Under the pieces are notes generated by a model. The model searched no databases, was not told where the DNA came from, and saw only the letters and a list, made by a program, of their open reading frames with translations. Made by a program: the position numbers and the translations under genes. A stretch of DNA of 64,000 nucleotides from Cliona cf. orientalis (lineage: Eukaryota > Porifera > Demospongiae > Clionaida > Clionaidae): assembly GCA_963930775.1 (NCBI GenBank), contig OZ005689.1, positions 26,348,058 through 26,412,057 on the forward strand, written 5' to 3'. This document shows, one piece after another, positions 33,941 to 45,809 of the stretch (its first letter is position 1; every line of letters begins with the position of its first letter).

Positions 33941-35755
33941 ATCTTGACTAAATAAAAAGTGCGTGGGTGGATATTCATGAAATTAGCTGAAAAATACACC
34001 TTTGAGATCGCCGCAGCTCGCTGGTTAACCACGTCTCGCTCCCTCCTTCTCTAAGTAAACTTGAAGAGATTTTCGAAGGTTAGGATCGTCACTTTTACAA
34101 GTATCACGGCCGCAAAGCGCGCGCGGCGCCTTCGTGCACGTGCGCAGTTGTGACGCTTTCACTTCGAATAACTATTGATAACTAGCTTGGCGGGGTTATA
34201 GGGTCCAGGTTTGCGCACGCGCAATGGCGCTTGGCTTGGGTCAAAGTACACTTTCAAGATGGAGCTGGCATGGCTGGCAGTAAGTTACCTTAGTACGATA
34301 ATTTCAGAACGTGAGACTATGTGCCAAGGTAGTCTAGCGGGCCAGCCCTTAGAATCCCGGGACATATGTCAGCTCTTTGGTGTTTGAAATGTGGCTTGGG
34401 GGGGGGGGGGTGGGGGGCAGGGGTAGTGCTGAGCAATGTACACCAAGCCTGAGATTTGAAAATAGTTTATGGACACTGACAATTGTTGTTGGTGATAGTC
34501 ACCGCTTATAAGCAGCCGATACTCCCACCTACAGTGGAGTTTGATTGGCAAAATAAGCACTTGATTTCTCCCTTGAAGCATTCTGTACTGTACTTCGAAA
34601 AGATCGTGAAACTTGGGGACAAGACCAGCGTTTCTAGTACAGTGTGTATGTTCTTTCTTCTGGTAAACCAACAAATGTATGGACATACATGATCTGTCAC
34701 TTTCCTTCCATTCCGGCATAGTGTGCTGATATCTGTAAAATCGCCATTACGGATGGAAGTGCAGGCTCATTTCGGTGAATACCTTTCTACTCAGTTGCTC
34801 TTTGCACTCACCTTGTGTGTTGATTGCTCATAAGGCCATACCTATTCTAATTTATGTTTCTTGGGTCACATTTTCTCAATCATGAAAAAATAGGGTGTGG
34901 TCCAGTGCTTGTAGATGCTTGGCATAGTGCACACATATAAGCAGTTTTATAACTACCATAGATTGGGAATATTTCGTGTGCAAAATTTTTGACGTATTTA
35001 ATTTTCGTGGGTTAAGGCCCACCTGGAATACCTTTCAAATCCGATGATCCATCGGTACCAGCAACCCATTTTTTGAAGGTACGTAAGCAGATTCAGGGAG
35101 GTATAAGGCGCTTGCTGCCCATGTTTGCTAATTACCCGTGGACCTGAAACGTCACACACATGATGGATACCAGGCTCCCCCTCTTTTCAAAAGACCGGGG
35201 AACCTGATGACAAGGCTAGCTTTTCTAGCATGTTGCTCTCTTGTGGTAAACCAATAAGTGTATGGACGTACATAATCATTCACGTTTCTTCCATTCAGGC
35301 ATAGTGTGCTGATATGTATAAAATTGCTGTCATAGATGGAGGTACAGGGCACATCATGTTGAATACTCAGTTGCTTGAGGCAAGCGATCACTCAAATAGA
35401 CTGTTTACACTCGTTGATTGCTCATAAGCTTGACTACATGTATGTCAATAAGCTGCAATCGTTCAACCATCATGGCAGCCTTACTCTGGTAATATAGATA
35501 CATGGACCATTCCACTTTGGACCAGTCCTCACAGCTGGCAGCTGACAACTAGTGACTATCTGAGTTCAGAAGTTCAACAGCTGACCATGTGCCGCTTGAG
35601 CGTGCACTAGCCCTCGAAGATATGGATGCTGTTTGCTTGGTTTGTGGCTTACTGCTGGTATTGCAAAATAAATTTTTAGCCTGCTGGTAGGATCTAAATA
35701 TGTTAGACAGTGATTACTAGGTTTCCACATGATTTTCATGTAGAAAGCCCTTAGG

Positions 35756-36946
35756 TACGGTGGCCCTGGAGGTCACGCGTCATGCCAGTGGCTATCACGT
35801 ATCACTCCAGTATCCTCTCCTCCTATCGTCGTCACGTCACCGCCGTCCGTAACGAATTCGTCCGTAACGCTGATGTCCGTACCGTTCAGTCTCCGTACCG
35901 TCGCCATTCCAGTACTCATGCTAATGAATCCCGTTATGTACCCGAAACCCGCGCGCTCCGCGCGCCATAGGCGCACGGCCCAGCCCCCTACGGGGGCTGG
36001 GCTAAATCATACAGTATTATAATATGAACGCTAAGGCTAGGTAGGGTTTGGTTTAGGGTAGTGTTTGACACACAAGGGTTAGTACTACTATTGTCTATAA
36101 AGTCGTGACAAAAGAGCAACTGGCAGCGGCGTTCACGGTGGTGTAGTGGCTAAGGGTCTGGTGTATGGATCCGTGGACCCCAGTTCGATCCTTGCTCCAT
36201 TTATTGATTTCCTTTTTTTTCCCTTATACTCTGGAAATTTTCTAAGTTGGAAGCGGGTTTCGGGTATATAACGCCGCTCCATGCTAATAATACGACCATG
36301 TACCAGTCCTAGCCAGGGGTGTGGTTATCGACGCTTACCGCCTCACCCCCATGGCTCAGTAGGGTACGATATCGTACGCGCGTAGCCTGAAGAAGCAGAG
36401 TGTAGCCTCGTTCCCGTTCTTGAGTATATTGTGTGTTGTTGCTCTTTCAATCATTTACAGCATAGATGTAAATGGGTCAAAAACGTAACAAGATGACGGA
36501 GTGTGTGGATTACACGGTGGTGCGTCCGTACTATCATCTATATCATTGGTACTGATGGTACTATCAGTTAATAAATTCATTATCAACTTCTGGATCATCC
36601 CTTCAATGCTTGGAGAACAAAATTTAATTATAACACACTGAGGTATCTACCACTGACAATAATACAGTAACAGATCAAGGGTCACATACTCGTTGATTTT
36701 TAATATCATAAAATAATTTTATCGGTTGATCTTAGCTACGCTATAACATCGCACCCGGGGCCGGGGGTGTGGCGGTGAACACTTGATAACCACACCCCTG
36801 TGTACTGGAATGGCGACGGTACGGAGACTGAACGGTACGGACATCAGCGTTACGGACGGCGGTGACATGACGACGGTAGGAGGAGAGGATACTGGAGTGA
36901 TACGTGATAGCCACTGGCGTGACGCGTGACCTCCAGGGCCACCGTA
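35756..36946. mobile_element. 1.19-kb TIR transposon inserted in R1, with empty site known
   Basis: Ends TACGGTGGCCCTGGAGGTCA and TGACCTCCAGGGCCACCGTA. The arms extend about 145-160 bp (to 35915 and from 36802) and contain CCGTACCGTCGCCATTCCAG. CTTAGG flanks both sides (35750-35755 and 36947-36952). The paralogous R1 copy has a single CTTAGG at 47065-47070, so the boundaries are firm. A short GCCCAGCCCCC hairpin lies at 35976-36001. No transposase. Confidence 0.85.
36131..36205 (+). ncRNA. tRNA-like promoter segment (SINE-like)
   Basis: GGTGTAGTGGCTAAGG (36140-36155) resembles a pol III A box and AGTTCGATCC (36183-36192) a B box at normal tRNA spacing. A T-rich run follows near 36210. The flanking bases do not pair into an acceptor stem, so it is not a functional tRNA. 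It is more likely a tRNA-derived SINE head carried inside the TIR element. Confidence 0.4.
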
Positions 36947-37543
36947 CTTAGGTACTCCGCATTGCTCGAGCTGTACATGAGTTCCTTTGGTCTTCTAAAT
37001 AATCCTAGTACATTTGTACATGTAACTACGGTCCAACTGTTATATAGATCATGTTTTGAATTCTGTACTAGTGAAGCACTAAAGTGCAAAACCCTCAGCG
37101 TATTGAACTATGTGTTTGCATGTTGAAGCAGCAGGTTCAGTAGTGTGTTTGGTATATACATGTAGCTGTATATACATGTATCTGTATAGCAGCCTGTTCG
37201 AGTAACCACAAGAATGCGCATTGCACGTGATTATGTAATACGCAGCTGTACCACGTGTGCCAGATCAGCAGATAAAGCCAAGAAGCTTACCTGCCAGGTA
37301 GCATAGATCAGTGATGAGTCAATCCAGTCATAGGAGCTATCGCTATATAAACTCACTCTTTGCGTTGAAAGGAAGCCATTTCCGACTCTTCTATCTGTCG
37401 AGAGCTCGTCAGGAAGCGAACAAGGCAGCAGTGATCAGCAAATGACACCAGAAATCTTGAACAAAGCTACATGTATGCCTCATCTATTCAGGGGGTGATT
37501 CACACTTGACACCATGTAGGACATGGTTTGCTTACTCAGCACC

Positions 37544-38271
37544 TCATCCACCACATAATATGACCACATGTGACCACATGCACATCCTTATAATTATAGA
37601 GATGCACAGGTGCTGAGTCAGCAAACAAGGTCCTGCCAAAAGATAAACCACAACCATCTGGTTAATTATCCAGTACGTGTATCTATCTATGGGAGGGTAT
37701 GAATATTGGACTACTGTTGCAGTCAGACAGACCATCCAGATTTGATCAGACAGTCTTGATTTGGAAGCTTGGATTCCGAATTCCACTTGTCCCAAAGAAA
37801 TGTTCTTCAATGTCCCCCTTCTTAATAACAGGGGTTCCCTACACAGTACACTAGCCACACAGCCATTTGCTACTATATCCTTCACTGTGGCTACTGGTTC
37901 CTGGACTGGGTAGCCAACTTTAGCCATTGTTTCCCATACAAACTGCTTTTAAGTGTCAGCCATGGTCGGTAGTATCCTTGAGAAATGGCTATAAGATTTT
38001 GTAAGCTTCGGGAAACCCTGTATAATCTGGCAGTGTTGCAATAGCTTGGCACAGTTCTACGATTTTGATGATCTTCACTTCCTGACGTTAACATGCCAGA
38101 TGCACTTTGGTAATCATCATTGGGAATACATGTAATATTAATGTCCCCACTTGCATCTGCCAGTAGGTTGGAAAAAATGCATGGTGGTGGAAATTGGGGA
38201 AGGTGACGTTTACTTGCATATGTCATTGCAAATACATGTAGAGAGCGATTAGTAACTAACAGACTTGTCAA
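37544..38271 (-). pseudogene. R1-encoded ORF remnants
   Basis: Two overlapping minus-strand frames of normal amino-acid composition. The first (38271-37891) includes HLPQFPPPCIFSNLLADASG and LQNLIAISQGYYRPWL; the second (37927-37544) includes VATVKDIVANGC and LGQVEFGIQASKSRLS. The second is recognisable in R1 copy 2 near 47335-47160 but not open there. I cannot assign a family. The second frame runs into non-shared sequence below about 37720. Best read as decayed element coding sequence. Confidence 0.35.
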
Positions 38272-38464
38272 AGTGCACTTTCAGAAGATTGGTCGGAGTT
38301 CTACATGCATTTGTTCATACATGTACATGTGTATGTATGTAGAGAGAGGGGGTGGGGTGAAACTTGCCTGATATAGCCATTAGTATTTAGTATAATCTTT
38401 TTATTTGTGTATAATTATTGTCTCAGAAACCACCAGAAGGGTTTGTAAGTTTCCTAGGGTAGCA

Positions 38465-38981
38465 TACCGTGCCTTCGCGAAAGAGGGCCCATGGGCGGTG
38501 CACCTTACATTGGGCTTAGACTGGGGGGTGGGCCGATATTCGAGGTATCAGTGTCGCATGTAAACGTGAAAGAGCGCCCAGGTAAATTATCTACGGATCT
38601 CCGTAATTCGAATAGCAGCTACAGCTACTATTGATTTCAGGCTTATTCAAGCACGGTTACCAATCTAGAGTGAGGCTATCCGGCCGATACTTCACCGTAT
38701 TAAGTGGGCGTGGTTACGATCGCCAGCGTGCATGAAAATTCTTTTGTGCTGAAACGTGGCATAGGCTTGGTTCTGCGGCTGTTTGGCAGGTTATTTATCG
38801 ATCTTACCTCGATTATTTGACGTTTCAGTCCTCATAAACCAGCTATTTGAGCTACATTTTTCCAGGGCAGCTACACATGGGCGCATATTCGAGTAAATAC
38901 TAGACCTTAGCAGGAAATTGAGCCAAAAGTGGGGGGTGGGCCGATATTCCGTAGTGGGCCCTCTTTTGCGAGGGTACGGTA
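38465..38981. mobile_element. TACCGTGCCTTCGCGAAAGAGGGCCC MITE, copy 2
   Basis: Same family as 33045-33574, with ends TACCGTGCCTTCGCG and GCGAGGGTACGGTA and a shared interior. Standalone here, whereas copy 1 is nested. Confidence 0.85.
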
Positions 38982-39502
38982 TATACCCCCACTTCCCCTC
39001 AAGTTTGGAGTTTAGGTACACTGCCACATGCTATATACATGTAATCCCCCCCCCCCCCATTCTTCTGAAAGTAATTTCTGTATCCATAATTATTATGTCA
39101 TGACAATGCAGATTCATGTCATGACAATGCAGATTCAGATGCTCACTGTGGGGTGGAGGTATTAAACAAGGACAGCAAGGCCTGAAGTACATGTAAGTCT
39201 GCACTGTGACCGTATGTAATAAATGTCCGAATGTACATGCATGTGTATAAATGAGTGTTTGTTGGTAGTTGCCTAGCAACCATAGTTTTTATAGGCAATT
39301 TGCCGGCTATGGGAAGGGGGTGGGTCATCATAAGTAGGCCAGTGATGAACAGAGATCAACTACCAACAGATCAGTCACATGACATTATTACTCGACCTTG
39401 CATCTTGTGCATCCCTTATATGTCATGTAACTATTGTGTGTGTGTGTGTGTATATATACATGAGTGTTGGTGTGTGTGTGAGTGTGTGTGAGAGTGTGTG
39501 TC

Positions 39503-39539
<37 letters not shown>

Positions 39540-40012
39540 GCGTGTGCTGGCTCAAAGTGTCTGTGTGGTACCCACAGCATTCTAGTCTTTGGACTAGGGA
39601 TAGTGACCACCATGCCATCTTCCCGATCCATGACCTTTTTTCGTGGGTGACACTCGTGATAGTTTCCTCTGGTTGTTGATCATTTTCTCATTCGCCATCT
39701 TCATAGTAAGCATCTACTACTAGACAGACAAGTCCGAATAGCAGTCTACATGTACATGTACATGTACATGGGGAAGGAGCTGGTCCTAGAGAGCTATCAA
39801 AATTTAGTTTATTTGGCAATTTCAACCAGAATTGCCAAATTTTCCCAGTATGCAGTACTTGTGATATTTCGAGTATCTTGACAGCTTGCATCAATGTGAT
39901 TGGTGTGCATATATACACGTGCATACTGCTAAAGGAATCTCCCACTCTTCTTGCTCTTTTCTTTATGATGCATCATAATAACATACTTCTAAAAGTTCAA
40001 CACAAAAAGAAG
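38982..40012. repeat. Intergenic with TG microsatellite
   Basis: A (TG)n tract runs from about 39434 to 39547, interrupted by TATATACATGAG. Poly-C (12) is at 39047 and an (ACATGT)n palindromic tract is at 39746-39770. Direct copies of gtcatgacaatgcagattca lie at 39097 and 39118. Open frames here (VCVCV, HTHTH) are microsatellite artefacts. Confidence 0.8.
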
Positions 40013-40376
40013 TACCGTAGAAGCTGGTTGTCAAGCGCATCTCGCTGTTAAGCGCATACTGTTTATTAAGCGCATAAATTTGAGTGAGCTTTACCGCCCT
40101 TTGTTAAGCGCATACTCCCTGGCTAGCCGTCTAAACGATTAGCGATCGATCACGACGCAGAGACTGTAGGCTAGTAGTCAGCTGGAGTGCCAAGACTTCG
40201 AGATACACGCTCTCTGTTCCATTTTCGCCCATCGTTTTGGACATCGCGTCTTCGAAATCGCCCAGGCACATTCTGTTGGCCCCCGCCTACCTTGTCTTAG
40301 CCCTTTTAACTAAAAATCACGTAAATTTCTCGAGAGGCCTGTTTTGTCACGCGCATACTAATGTTGCTTTACAGTA
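40013..40376. mobile_element. MITE with GCGCAT-rich ends (copy d, diverged)
   Basis: Left TACCGTAGAAGCTGGTTGTC then AAGCGCATCTCGCTGTTAAG; right ATGCGCGTGACA-type arm ending GCTTTACAGTA. Related to 18735, 54780 and 58785 by the terminal TACYGTA and the ATTAAGCGCATA subterminal repeats. Confidence 0.65.
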
Positions 40377-41882
40377 ACACGTAGGCAGGAGCTTGTTTTA
40401 TGTACTTGGTCATGAAATATGTACATTTGTACCATGGTTGTAACATTCTGACCAATCAAATTACTCCATAGGAGGTGTCTAAATAACTTGTACACCTCTT
40501 GTAGGTGTCTAAATATTTAAACACCTATCTCTGAGGCTATGAACATGTAGGCTAGTTACAGCATCCTCTGAATGTAAGCAACGAAAGAAAGAAGAGATAT
40601 GTACCACTAATCAATTGTATTGCACTTACTATACTGTGCATGATTAGTGGGCAGGTCTTACCACGTAATTGTATGGGCGGAGCGATTTATTGCCAAGTCA
40701 GCTGTTCAAAGAAGCAGCTGTAGCTTGAGCTATACAGTACTACTTGCCTACATCGAGTTGGAATCACAACTGCCATGGAGACGATAACATCGTAGTTCTG
40801 AATGGCAAAGAAGTAGCCAGAGTTTGATGAAAACGGCGTTGACAGCTACCGTTATGGATCTTGGGCATTGATTCGATCGACGCCACCGCTGCTACGATGG
40901 CTCAAGCTGTTACTAGTACGTGCTTGAGCCTTTTGTAGCCGACGCTACAGTTGCTAAGCTGTAGATGCATTGTTAGGGCCACGTAGCCCATGGTACAAGC
41001 CGGTTATATCACTCGGTATCGGTCCCTACGTGACTTACACAACCTTATATCCCATTGCTACATTGTTGCATGTGCAATATAAGCCATTCAGAGTGGCTAC
41101 AGGCAACCACAGTGCAATACGAGTGTCCGCGGGCAACCACAGTGCAATATGGATAGCTGCCAGCAACCACAGTGCAATATGGATAGCTGGAAGCACTGCC
41201 ATAGATTTAGTGACTGCCTATTGATGGCTCTGAAGACTATGTACAGTGAACCGTATGCGGCAGCTAGCCATAAATGAGTCATACCACGATCGTTGGTATG
41301 TACGGGCCAGGTACTCGAGAAGTTGGGGGCGGAGTCTTTGAATGAACCTTGAACGATTGAGACGCTCTGTCTAGCGTGTTCTATCGCCTTCTTTCTGCAG
41401 AATGTAGTATTTAGCTGGCTATCACTACAATTCACAGGCCAGTGACTCGTATTTTTACTTTTCTCTTTATTCGTTCGCTTGGGAGTAAGCTACACCCCTT
41501 GGGATCGAGTCAGATCGACGTTAGCTATTTCGTTCTTACAATAAGCTATAGATGGCCTTGCTAGTATTTTTCTTTGTTACGAAGGACAGATCAGCGTAGA
41601 TATCGGTGGTAACTATGGTAGCTGTGCCTACGGGATATAAAATAGTTATATCACGCACACTCGGGATGCATTGCATTTATTGACCTCGGCCCTCGGGCAT
41701 GCGCCCTCGGGCTTCAGTGCAATAAATGCCATACATCCCTCGCGCCCGTGATATACATGTAACTATTACTCGGGCCTCCGGCCCTCAGTGTGTAAATCAC
41801 GTAGAGACCTCTACCTCGTGATATAACCTATACATACATGTAGTATGCATAAGGGATTCCTCGTATGGATTGTGATAAGTTA
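40377..41882. other. Intergenic with a 30-bp tandem repeat and a palindrome
   Basis: 41102-41195 has three copies of a 30-bp unit (caaccacagtgcaatatgga...). 41636-41825 is a G/C-rich fold-back (atcacg...cggg, gcatttattg / caataaatgc, CCTCGGGCATGCGCCCTCGG). No exon is supported; the plus-strand frame over the tandem repeat (NHSAIWIAAS) is repeat-driven. Confidence 0.6.
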
Positions 41883-42302
41883 TACCGTATTATGTACATT
41901 GTAGCCGCGGCTACTATTAGTTTCAGCCTTGCTTGAGTGCGACTACTAATCGAGGGCGGCTCTTAGTTGAGGGCAGCTTTTATTAATTTCAGGTCGATAC
42001 CTGACGGTGTAATCCACAAAAATTGTAGTACAGAAAACTGGTTTACGAAGACTGTACTTCGAGATACAATCGGCCTCACATTGCAGTAGAACCAAGCCAA
42101 GGCTGTCTTCTGCCATGGTTTTGTTCCGAATGAGCGAGCGTCTGCCACTTACGATCGTGACTATACCCACTTAATCGAGTTCAAACATCTGTGTGGCTAC
42201 TATTCGAGGGCGGCTACTATTTCTATCACTGAGCTCCAAGTGCGGCTACTATTCGAGGGCGGCTACTATTTGGGGTGCGGCTTCTATTCGAATAAATACG
42301 GT
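41883..42302 (-). mobile_element. TATTCGAATAAATACGGTA MITE, copy 2
   Basis: Ends TACCGTATTATGTACATTGT / CTATTCGAATAAATACGGTA, with GGCTACTATTCGAGGGCGGC repeated at the right. A minus-strand frame MAEDSLGLVLLQCEADC matches the start of MAEDDLGFVLRMRRGFF in the copy at 54696-55637 but diverges soon after. Confidence 0.8.
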
Positions 42303-43987
42303 AGTTAGACCATGCCTACTAGCTAGGGCTGTATCCCAAATACACAAGGTAATAATACTTGAATAAACCCGATCTTTTGAATAATTAGCAGAAAAATTGC
42401 GTTGGTGGACATCCATGAAATTTACCTAAAAAAGATACCTTCAACTTGCTTGTTTACAAAATCGCACTCTCTCCTTGATCCTGCAGCAAGCAGTAGAAGG
42501 GAGTTTCGAAGGTTAGGGTCGTCACATTTACAAGTATGATAGCCGCACTGCGCGCGCGTGGCGCCTTCATGCATGTGCGTGATAGTGACGTTTAATTTAG
42601 CGTATGTACATGTACATGTACATTTGCGTATTAATAATTATAATAATGATGAATAACTAGCTGAACGATTTGCCCATGTGTAAGAGAGCCTCGAGGGTGG
42701 CAATGATAGGGTCAAAGTTCACGCGCAGAAGTTGGACCGAGTGCAACAGTATTGTAAAGTTACCCACCAGAGGGAGAGAGAAACGGTAGAAGAGAGACAG
42801 AGAGAGGAGGTGAGTAGATAACAATGCGAGGGTGGCAATGATAGGGTCAAAGTTCACGCGCAGAAGTCGGACCGAGTGCAACAGTATTGTAAAGTTACCC
42901 ACCAGCGGGAGAGAGAAACGATAGGAGAGAGACAGAGAGAGGAGGTGAGTAGATAACATTCTGTTTGCCAATGCTAAGGTACCATATTTTGCAACTACTC
43001 AGAACCCTCACTGGCGAGTGTGGAGTGCCAGATAGTTTTATGCACATGAGCAGTCGTCAGTAGGCGATAATTTCTTAGGGGTATGCACCTGTCAATGACT
43101 TGCCCATACCTACCATACATTGCTGGGATAGGGAACGAGGCAGTGTATTAGACTCGCCCCATATCTTGATGCGAGATATATATGATATGCTTCAGTTGCT
43201 TGAGGCACCATCTAGCAAACATCTCATCCCTCGGTAGCCTTAGTCTCGTGGGCCATCCCTGGGCTGGCTTCAAGACTAGCTAAGGCTGTGATAATACCGT
43301 AGTGTCCCAGGTAAGCGCCCATGGGTGCTCTACCATAAATCGCAATTTTTTGCTACCCTGGGTGCTTACCTGGTGTACTGGGCACTTACCATGTGCTAAG
43401 TTGTACAAAAAAATATTGGGCTGAGTCAACGTACAATCGCGATTGTGGAAGCAAGTTTGCTGCTAGCTAGCGTACTTTAGGCACAAGACAGTCACACTTT
43501 CGTTAAGCGTAGAAGCTTCTTACACTAAATTTAGAACTCTACTGCCACGAATCAGCTAATCAGATACATTGTGTAATAGTGGCGTAACATCCCTCCTTTG
43601 CATAGGGTATGATAGATCGGGCTTGACTGTCATTCAAGACCTTGTTTGCTCCAGAAAGTAAGATTTTCAGTGAATTTTCCTTATAATAGATCCCTTGAAG
43701 CTGCCATGATGTTTCCATAAACCTCCATATGGAACCACACCCTCGCCATGTGGTGCATTGCATTCCAAGATGGTTGCCGCAAGTTTAACCTAGCCTCGAA
43801 CCCGGGCTTCCTTTACCATGGCCCAATTAATACCTGCCAATTAACTTTGGCCACCGAACATAAAACACATCAATATTTGCCATGCAGTATTAATTGTCTC
43901 CTTGGTATTGAAATCAGACAGTACATCACATGAAAACGAAATACAATTGAACAATACGTTATGTATTAGCCATTGGGTATGTTATTT
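42303..43987. repeat. R1 fragment and 135-bp tandem duplication
   Basis: 42345-42600 is an R1 end fragment (cgaaggttagggtcgtcacatttacaagta-gatagccgcac). 42693-42827 and 42828-42959 are two near-identical 135-bp units (gagggtggcaatgatagggt...). 43295-43385 has a small GTAAGCGCCC/GGTGCTTACC fold-back beginning TACCGTAGTGTCCCAGGT. 42960-43987 is otherwise empty. Confidence 0.75.
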
Positions 43988-44515
43988 TCAGTTGATGTTT
44001 AAGGTAGCCATTAGTCCCTCCACTGACTGTCCTGGTGTAGGTTGTGGTGCTTCCAAATCAATAAAGTTCTCTTCTGGAGGAGGAGGTGGGGGAGGAGGAT
44101 CCAACATTACAGCAGAAGGCCCAGGATGACCATTCACGTTGCCTCCAGGGGGAATTGATGTCTGGATGGATGTGTTCGGGGTGCCAGCAGTAGCAGACTG
44201 AGAAGATGGTGGTACCCTTGTCTGCTTTCTCTTCTTCCTCTTTCTCCTATGTTTGCGGCCTCTCTTTGGATGATGGTCTGGTGTTATAATCAAGTGAGTT
44301 AATTGTTTCATACTTTGTGCAATTTTACCTGCATGAGGTAGCTGCTCTCCAGCCCTCCACCTCCTCTGTATCTCCATCAGTGCTCTCTCCCTTTCAGCTA
44401 GTCGCCACTGAAGATGATGGAGCTCAGTAACTGCAATAACTGAAGATGACCACCGTGTGTTATTAGTGATACTACATGAACTGTGTTTACTCACCACTCA
44501 AGGTATCACCCATTG
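43988..44515 (-). CDS. Host gene, last three exons (basic, proline-rich protein)
   Basis: On the minus strand: a 21-nt exon 44515-44495 (acceptor catacag, donor GTGAGT; reads MGDTLS), exon 44430-44329 (acceptor ttattgcag, donor GTAAAA), and last exon 44277-43988 (acceptor ataacaccag) ending in TGA. All junctions are phase 1 and join without a stop. The protein has a charged helix (VTELHHLQWRLAERERALME, then IQRRWRAGEQLPHA), a nuclear-localisation-like basic run (HHPKRGRKHRRKRKKRKQTR), eight prolines, and the tail FIDLEAPQPTPGQSVEGLMA. I do not recognise the family. A candidate first exon lies 8 kb upstream at 52442-52517. Confidence 0.65.
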
Positions 44516-45330
44516 CTGTATGTACACTTTTTTTGTTACTCACTAATCCTCAGAACCTTTTATATAGTGAGAAAGGTCGATTACCCCAGATACTGTATTC
44601 TTGCATCAACTTAGTTTGCTGCTATGATTGTGTAAGGCTCCTAATCCACAATCATACTCTGTATATTTGGCCCCTTGCTTGCACCATAGAGCTTGCATCA
44701 TGGAGCTTGCACCATAACATTGCATTGTTACTTGTTGTGCCTTGCAATATTATTTACCCTGGGCATGCTCTGCATGCTCGAAGGGTTAAGGGTCGATGTT
44801 GATTAATTAATAAGTGCGTGGGCGGATATTCACGAAATTTACAATAAAAGATTTACTGATCCTCCCAACTCACCTGTTAATGGCAGCAAATTGATGATGA
44901 CATCATTGTGAATATGAAAATTTCGTGGAGTGCTTTGCATACCACTGACATTGTTAGTTAGCCTTACTACTTAAAATGCTTTCAGCACCCCTGTGAGTGC
45001 AGTAGAGGTACATGTAAAAAAAAAAGAAACACTCCTGTAACCATGTGTTTCCAATCTATGATATATAGAGGCCAAACTATTGATCAATCCCCCTTACTTC
45101 CAAGATTCTATGATAGTAATTACCACTGTCCTCATAGACTTGCCTTGAGCCTACACATGAATACATGTATATGAGTCATCTCAACTGTCCCACTCTGGGG
45201 GAAGTGCTTCCCGTCAATCCCCCTTGTCCCTCGTTGGCCTGGGAGGGTTGGGGGAAAGTGGAGTGACAAGTGCAATTTTTAACCCCAAAAACTACTTCCC
45301 GTAAACTCTGTGCATAATATTATTTATTAA
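44516..45330. other. Probable intron, with an R1 end fragment
   Basis: 44797-44870 (ttaagggtcgatgttgatta...gtgcgtgggcggatattcac) is a short R1 terminus. Nothing else is recognised. If the minus-strand gene model is right this is part of its long first intron. Confidence 0.45.
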
Positions 45331-45750
45331 GGTCCGATATTGATTGAGCAAAAAATGCGTGGGTGGATATTCACCAAATTCATCGGAAAATATACCTTAT
45401 AAATCGTCTCAACAAGCTCGTTAACAAAACTGCACTCTCATCTTCTGCAAGTCAAGTAGAAGGGATTTTCGAAGGTCAGGGTCGTCACATAAATATAGCC
45501 GCACAACCCGCGCAGGGCGCGGCGCCTTTGTGCACGTGCACGGTTGTGACGCTTTAACTACAAATAACTATTGATAACTAGCTGGGCGGGGTTATGAGAT
45601 CCAGGTTTGCGCACGCACGGTTGCACAAATCGGTGCATGGCCTGGGTCAAGGTGAACGTTCAACCATGCAAAGCCAGACCTAGCAGTTACAGTAAGTTAC
45701 CTTAGTACCATAATTTCAGAACGTGACACTATGTGGCAAGGTACTAAGAT

Positions 45751-45809
45751 GATAGTCTAGTGGGCCGGGCCAGCCCATCGCACGGGATGGGCTGGTCCGC
45801 TAGACTATC
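45751..45809. repeat. 59-bp hairpin in R1 copy 2
   Basis: GATAGTCTAG-GG and CCAGCCCATC on the left are mirrored by GATGGGCTGG and CCGCTAGACTATC on the right. R1 copy 1 has only the left-type sequence (gtagtctagcgggccagccc) at this place, so the right arm looks like a local inverted duplication. Confidence 0.75.

Larger units (their letters stand above)
33941..38420 (-). repeat. Long unclassified repeat R1, copy 1
   Basis: Colinear with 45331-47875 (ggtccgat-ttga at one end, gagagagggggtggg...gcctgatatagccatta at the other). This copy carries a 1.19-kb insertion at 35756-36946 and two further non-shared blocks near 37000-37485 and 37535-37723. The 34600-34850 segment is repeated at 35190-35440. 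Three to four fragments elsewhere (42345-42600, 44797-44870, 49405-49560, 47880-47940) all come from the low-coordinate end. The class is undecided: one-sided truncation suggests a LINE read on the minus strand, but TTAA precedes the ggtccgat end in two copies. Confidence 0.7.

Noticed and set aside
36131-36205. A functional tRNA gene.
   Set aside because: A- and B-box-like motifs are present but no acceptor stem or clean arms can be folded; kept only as a tRNA-like/SINE-like segment.
39379-39631. Long frames rich in Val-Cys or His-Thr around 39.4-39.6 kb.
   Set aside because: They are translations of the TG microsatellite on either strand.
41636-41770. GCATGCGCCCTCGGGC-type palindromes as a CRISPR or regulatory array.
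   Set aside because: Single fold-back structure in a eukaryotic window; no regularly spaced identical repeats.
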